DNA of 7,989 bases, taken from Arthrobacter sp. (GTDB lineage Bacteria; Actinomycetota; Actinomycetes; Actinomycetales; Micrococcaceae). Shown here piece after piece: positions 6,860-7,989 of the stretch. The stretch spans positions 1-7,989 of the forward strand of contig JASLAA010000294.1 of the NCBI GenBank assembly GCA_030147325.1. The letters are read 5' to 3'. The position numbers were made by a program, and so were the translations under genes. Position 1 is the stretch's first letter, and each line of letters begins with the position of its first letter. The notes below the pieces were generated by a model. That model saw only the letters and a program-made list of their open reading frames with translations, ran no database searches and was not told the origin of the DNA.

Positions 6860-7798
6860 GTGGCCGACCAGCAGTTGTTCGACCCGTACGAACAGGACCA
6901 GCAGAACCCGGCCGTGGCAGGAGCGCCGGCGCGTCTCGTCGTCGAGGCGGACGGCGGCTCCCGCGGGAATCCGGGGCATGCCGGCTACGGGGCCCTCGTG
7001 CGCGACGCCGGGACCGGACGGATCCTGGTGGAGAAGGCCGGGTACATCGGCAAGGCCTCCAACAATGTCGCGGAATACTCGGGTCTCGTTGCGGGACTCG
7101 AACTCGCCCGCGAACTCAATCCGCAGGCTGCCGTGCACGTGAAGATGGATTCGAAGCTCGTCGTCGAGCAGATGTCCGGGCGGTGGCAGATCAAGCACGC
7201 TGACATGCGCGTGCTCGCAGCGAAGGCGCGGAAGGTCCTCGATCCCCGACGCGTCACCTACGAATGGATCCCTCGCGAGCGGAACAAGGACGCGGACCGG
7301 TTGTCCAACGAAGCCATGGACGCCGGGATGGCGGGCGTGGAGTGGAAGCCACGGACTGCTGCTCCCACACCATCTCAACCGGCGCCGGACGCCGAGCCGA
7401 TCCCGCGGCCGGCGGGCCGGCTGCACCACGTCGAACTGTGGACGCAGGACCTGGCCGCGGCCCGTTCCAGCCTCGGCTGGCTGCTCGAACGGTTGGGCTT
7501 CCCCGAGAAGGAGACCTGGACGAACGGCGTCAGCTACGGGTCCGAGGACTTTTATCTCGTCCTCGAGAGCGGCCCCGACGTTGCCGCAGGCGGTCACCAA
7601 CGCCGTCGGCCCGGGGTGAACCACCTCGCCTTCCGCGCAGGTACGCGAGCGGACGTGGACCTGCTGGCGCGCCGGGCCACGAGTCACGGCTGGACGTTGC
7701 TGTTCACCGACAGGCATCCCTTCGCGGGCGGGCCCGAGCACTACGCGGCGTACCTCGAGAATGCCGAGGGCCTCGAGGTGGAACTGGTCGCCGAGTGA
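6860..7798 (+). CDS. RNase HI fused to a C-terminal VOC (glyoxalase-like) domain
   Basis: The 312-residue protein has two domains. Residues 25-158 are a type 1 RNase H, which cuts the RNA strand of RNA-DNA hybrids; its acidic metal-binding residues are D31 (EADGGSRGNPG), E72 (NNVAEYSGL), D97 (VKMDSKLVVEQM) and D146 (RNKDADRLSNEA). The equivalent of E. coli H124 falls in RERN, as in actinobacterial relatives. A Pro/Ala-rich linker (164-186) leads to residues 187-312, a vicinal-oxygen-chelate fold with candidate metal ligands H189 or H190 (RLHHVELW), H255 (GVNHLAFR) and E308 (LEVELVAE); it resembles stand-alone actinobacterial VOC proteins. In mycobacteria the same RNase H is instead fused to a CobC-like acid phosphatase. 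The GTG at 6860 is used, 2 bases after the previous stop, suggesting translational coupling; an in-frame ATG at 6803 would overlap that gene by 55 bases. The substrate of the VOC domain is unknown. Confidence 0.93.
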   Translation: MADQQLFDPYEQDQQNPAVAGAPARLVVEADGGSRGNPGHAGYGALVRDAGTGRILVEKAGYIGKASNNVAEYSGLVAGLELARELNPQAAVHVKMDSKLVVEQMSGRWQIKHADMRVLAAKARKVLDPRRVTYEWIPRERNKDADRLSNEAMDAGMAGVEWKPRTAAPTPSQPAPDAEPIPRPAGRLHHVELWTQDLAAARSSLGWLLERLGFPEKETWTNGVSYGSEDFYLVLESGPDVAAGGHQRRRPGVNHLAFRAGTRADVDLLARRATSHGWTLLFTDRHPFAGGPEHYAAYLENAEGLEVELVAE

Positions 7799-7806
7799 CG
7801 TTCCGC

Positions 7807-7821
7807 CCGCGCTCCGCGCGG
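7807..7821. terminator. Short GC hairpin between convergent genes
   Basis: CCGCGC (7807-7812) and GCGCGG (7816-7821) pair around the loop TCC in the 24-base gap between the RNase HI-VOC stop and the stop of the minus-strand gene. The position suits a bidirectional terminator, but the stem is only 6 bp and there is no T-tract, so the assignment is weak. Confidence 0.3.
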
Positions 7822-7822
7822 C

Positions 7823-7989
7823 TCAGTCGAGGATGATGCTGAGCTGTGCGGGCTTGCGCGGCGTCGCCGGCTCCAGCTCGGCCGTCCACTTCTCGCGTGC
7901 AACCCTGAGCAGGTCTTCCGGCGTCGTCGGCGCGGCTCCCCGGCGGGACAGCAGGTGCCGGGTGAACTCGCCGCGCGTGTGCTTGGCGA
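7823..7989 (-). CDS. yaaA: C-terminal fragment, probably peroxide stress protein YaaA
   Basis: The final 55 codons of a minus-strand gene that continues beyond the right edge; the stop is TGA at 7825-7823. The visible part reads AKHTRGEFTRHLL, then a basic and proline-rich stretch, REKWTAELEP, and ends QLSIILD. The segment AKHTRGEFTRHLL resembles the conserved SHF-x-K-x-T-K/R-G motif of YaaA (DUF328/UPF0246) proteins, and the closing hydrophobic strand fits too. YaaA lowers free iron and limits DNA damage under peroxide stress in E. coli. The identification rests on a short fragment recognised by eye. It is convergent with the RNase HI-VOC gene. Confidence 0.55.
   Translation of the reverse strand, partial: AKHTRGEFTRHLLSRRGAAPTTPEDLLRVAREKWTAELEPATPRKPAQLSIILD

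Noticed and set aside
6413..7741. A 442-codon minus-strand open frame opposite the coiled-coil and RNase HI-VOC genes
   Set aside because: Shadow of two real plus-strand genes; no family features.

Overview
The window is a high-GC, densely coded chromosomal stretch from an actinomycete. The codon use (strong G/C at third positions, GTG and TTG starts), the adjacent cysK and cysE, and the order NIF3-like gene / coiled-coil protein / RNase HI (the same order as Mycobacterium tuberculosis Rv2230c-Rv2229c-Rv2228c) all fit Actinomycetota. From protein character I infer Micrococcales, probably an Arthrobacter-like Micrococcaceae; this is not proven. I see no mobile element, tRNA, rRNA, CRISPR or prophage signal. 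These are core genes.

Layout. Positions 1-1046 (minus) hold most of rlmN, a radical-SAM methyltransferase for rRNA and tRNA, cut by the left edge. Across a 221-base divergent spacer, which carries an 18-base near-palindrome, comes gnd (1268-2707, plus), the decarboxylating 6-phosphogluconate dehydrogenase. A 17-bp-stem terminator lies between gnd and the convergent sulfur block. That block is on the minus strand, transcribed in the order msrA (4985-4461), cysK (4352-3417), cysE (3366-2779). cysE and cysK make cysteine from serine, and msrA repairs methionine sulfoxide. A hairpin sits between msrA and cysK.

From 5092 rightward (plus) there is a three-gene cluster: a NIF3-like dinuclear-metal protein, a coiled-coil protein with a C-terminal zinc-ribbon-like domain, and an RNase HI. 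The last two genes are separated by only 2 bases. Two features stand out. The zinc-ribbon protein has lost three of the four metal-binding cysteines expected in its family. The RNase HI carries a C-terminal vicinal-oxygen-chelate (glyoxalase-like) domain instead of the phosphatase domain found in the mycobacterial protein. The right edge holds the C-terminal end of a convergent minus-strand gene, probably yaaA.

Most of the window is well-understood housekeeping. The parts that deserve a second look are the RNase HI-VOC fusion and the degenerate zinc ribbon beside it, and more modestly the C-terminal tail of CysE and the palindrome upstream of gnd.
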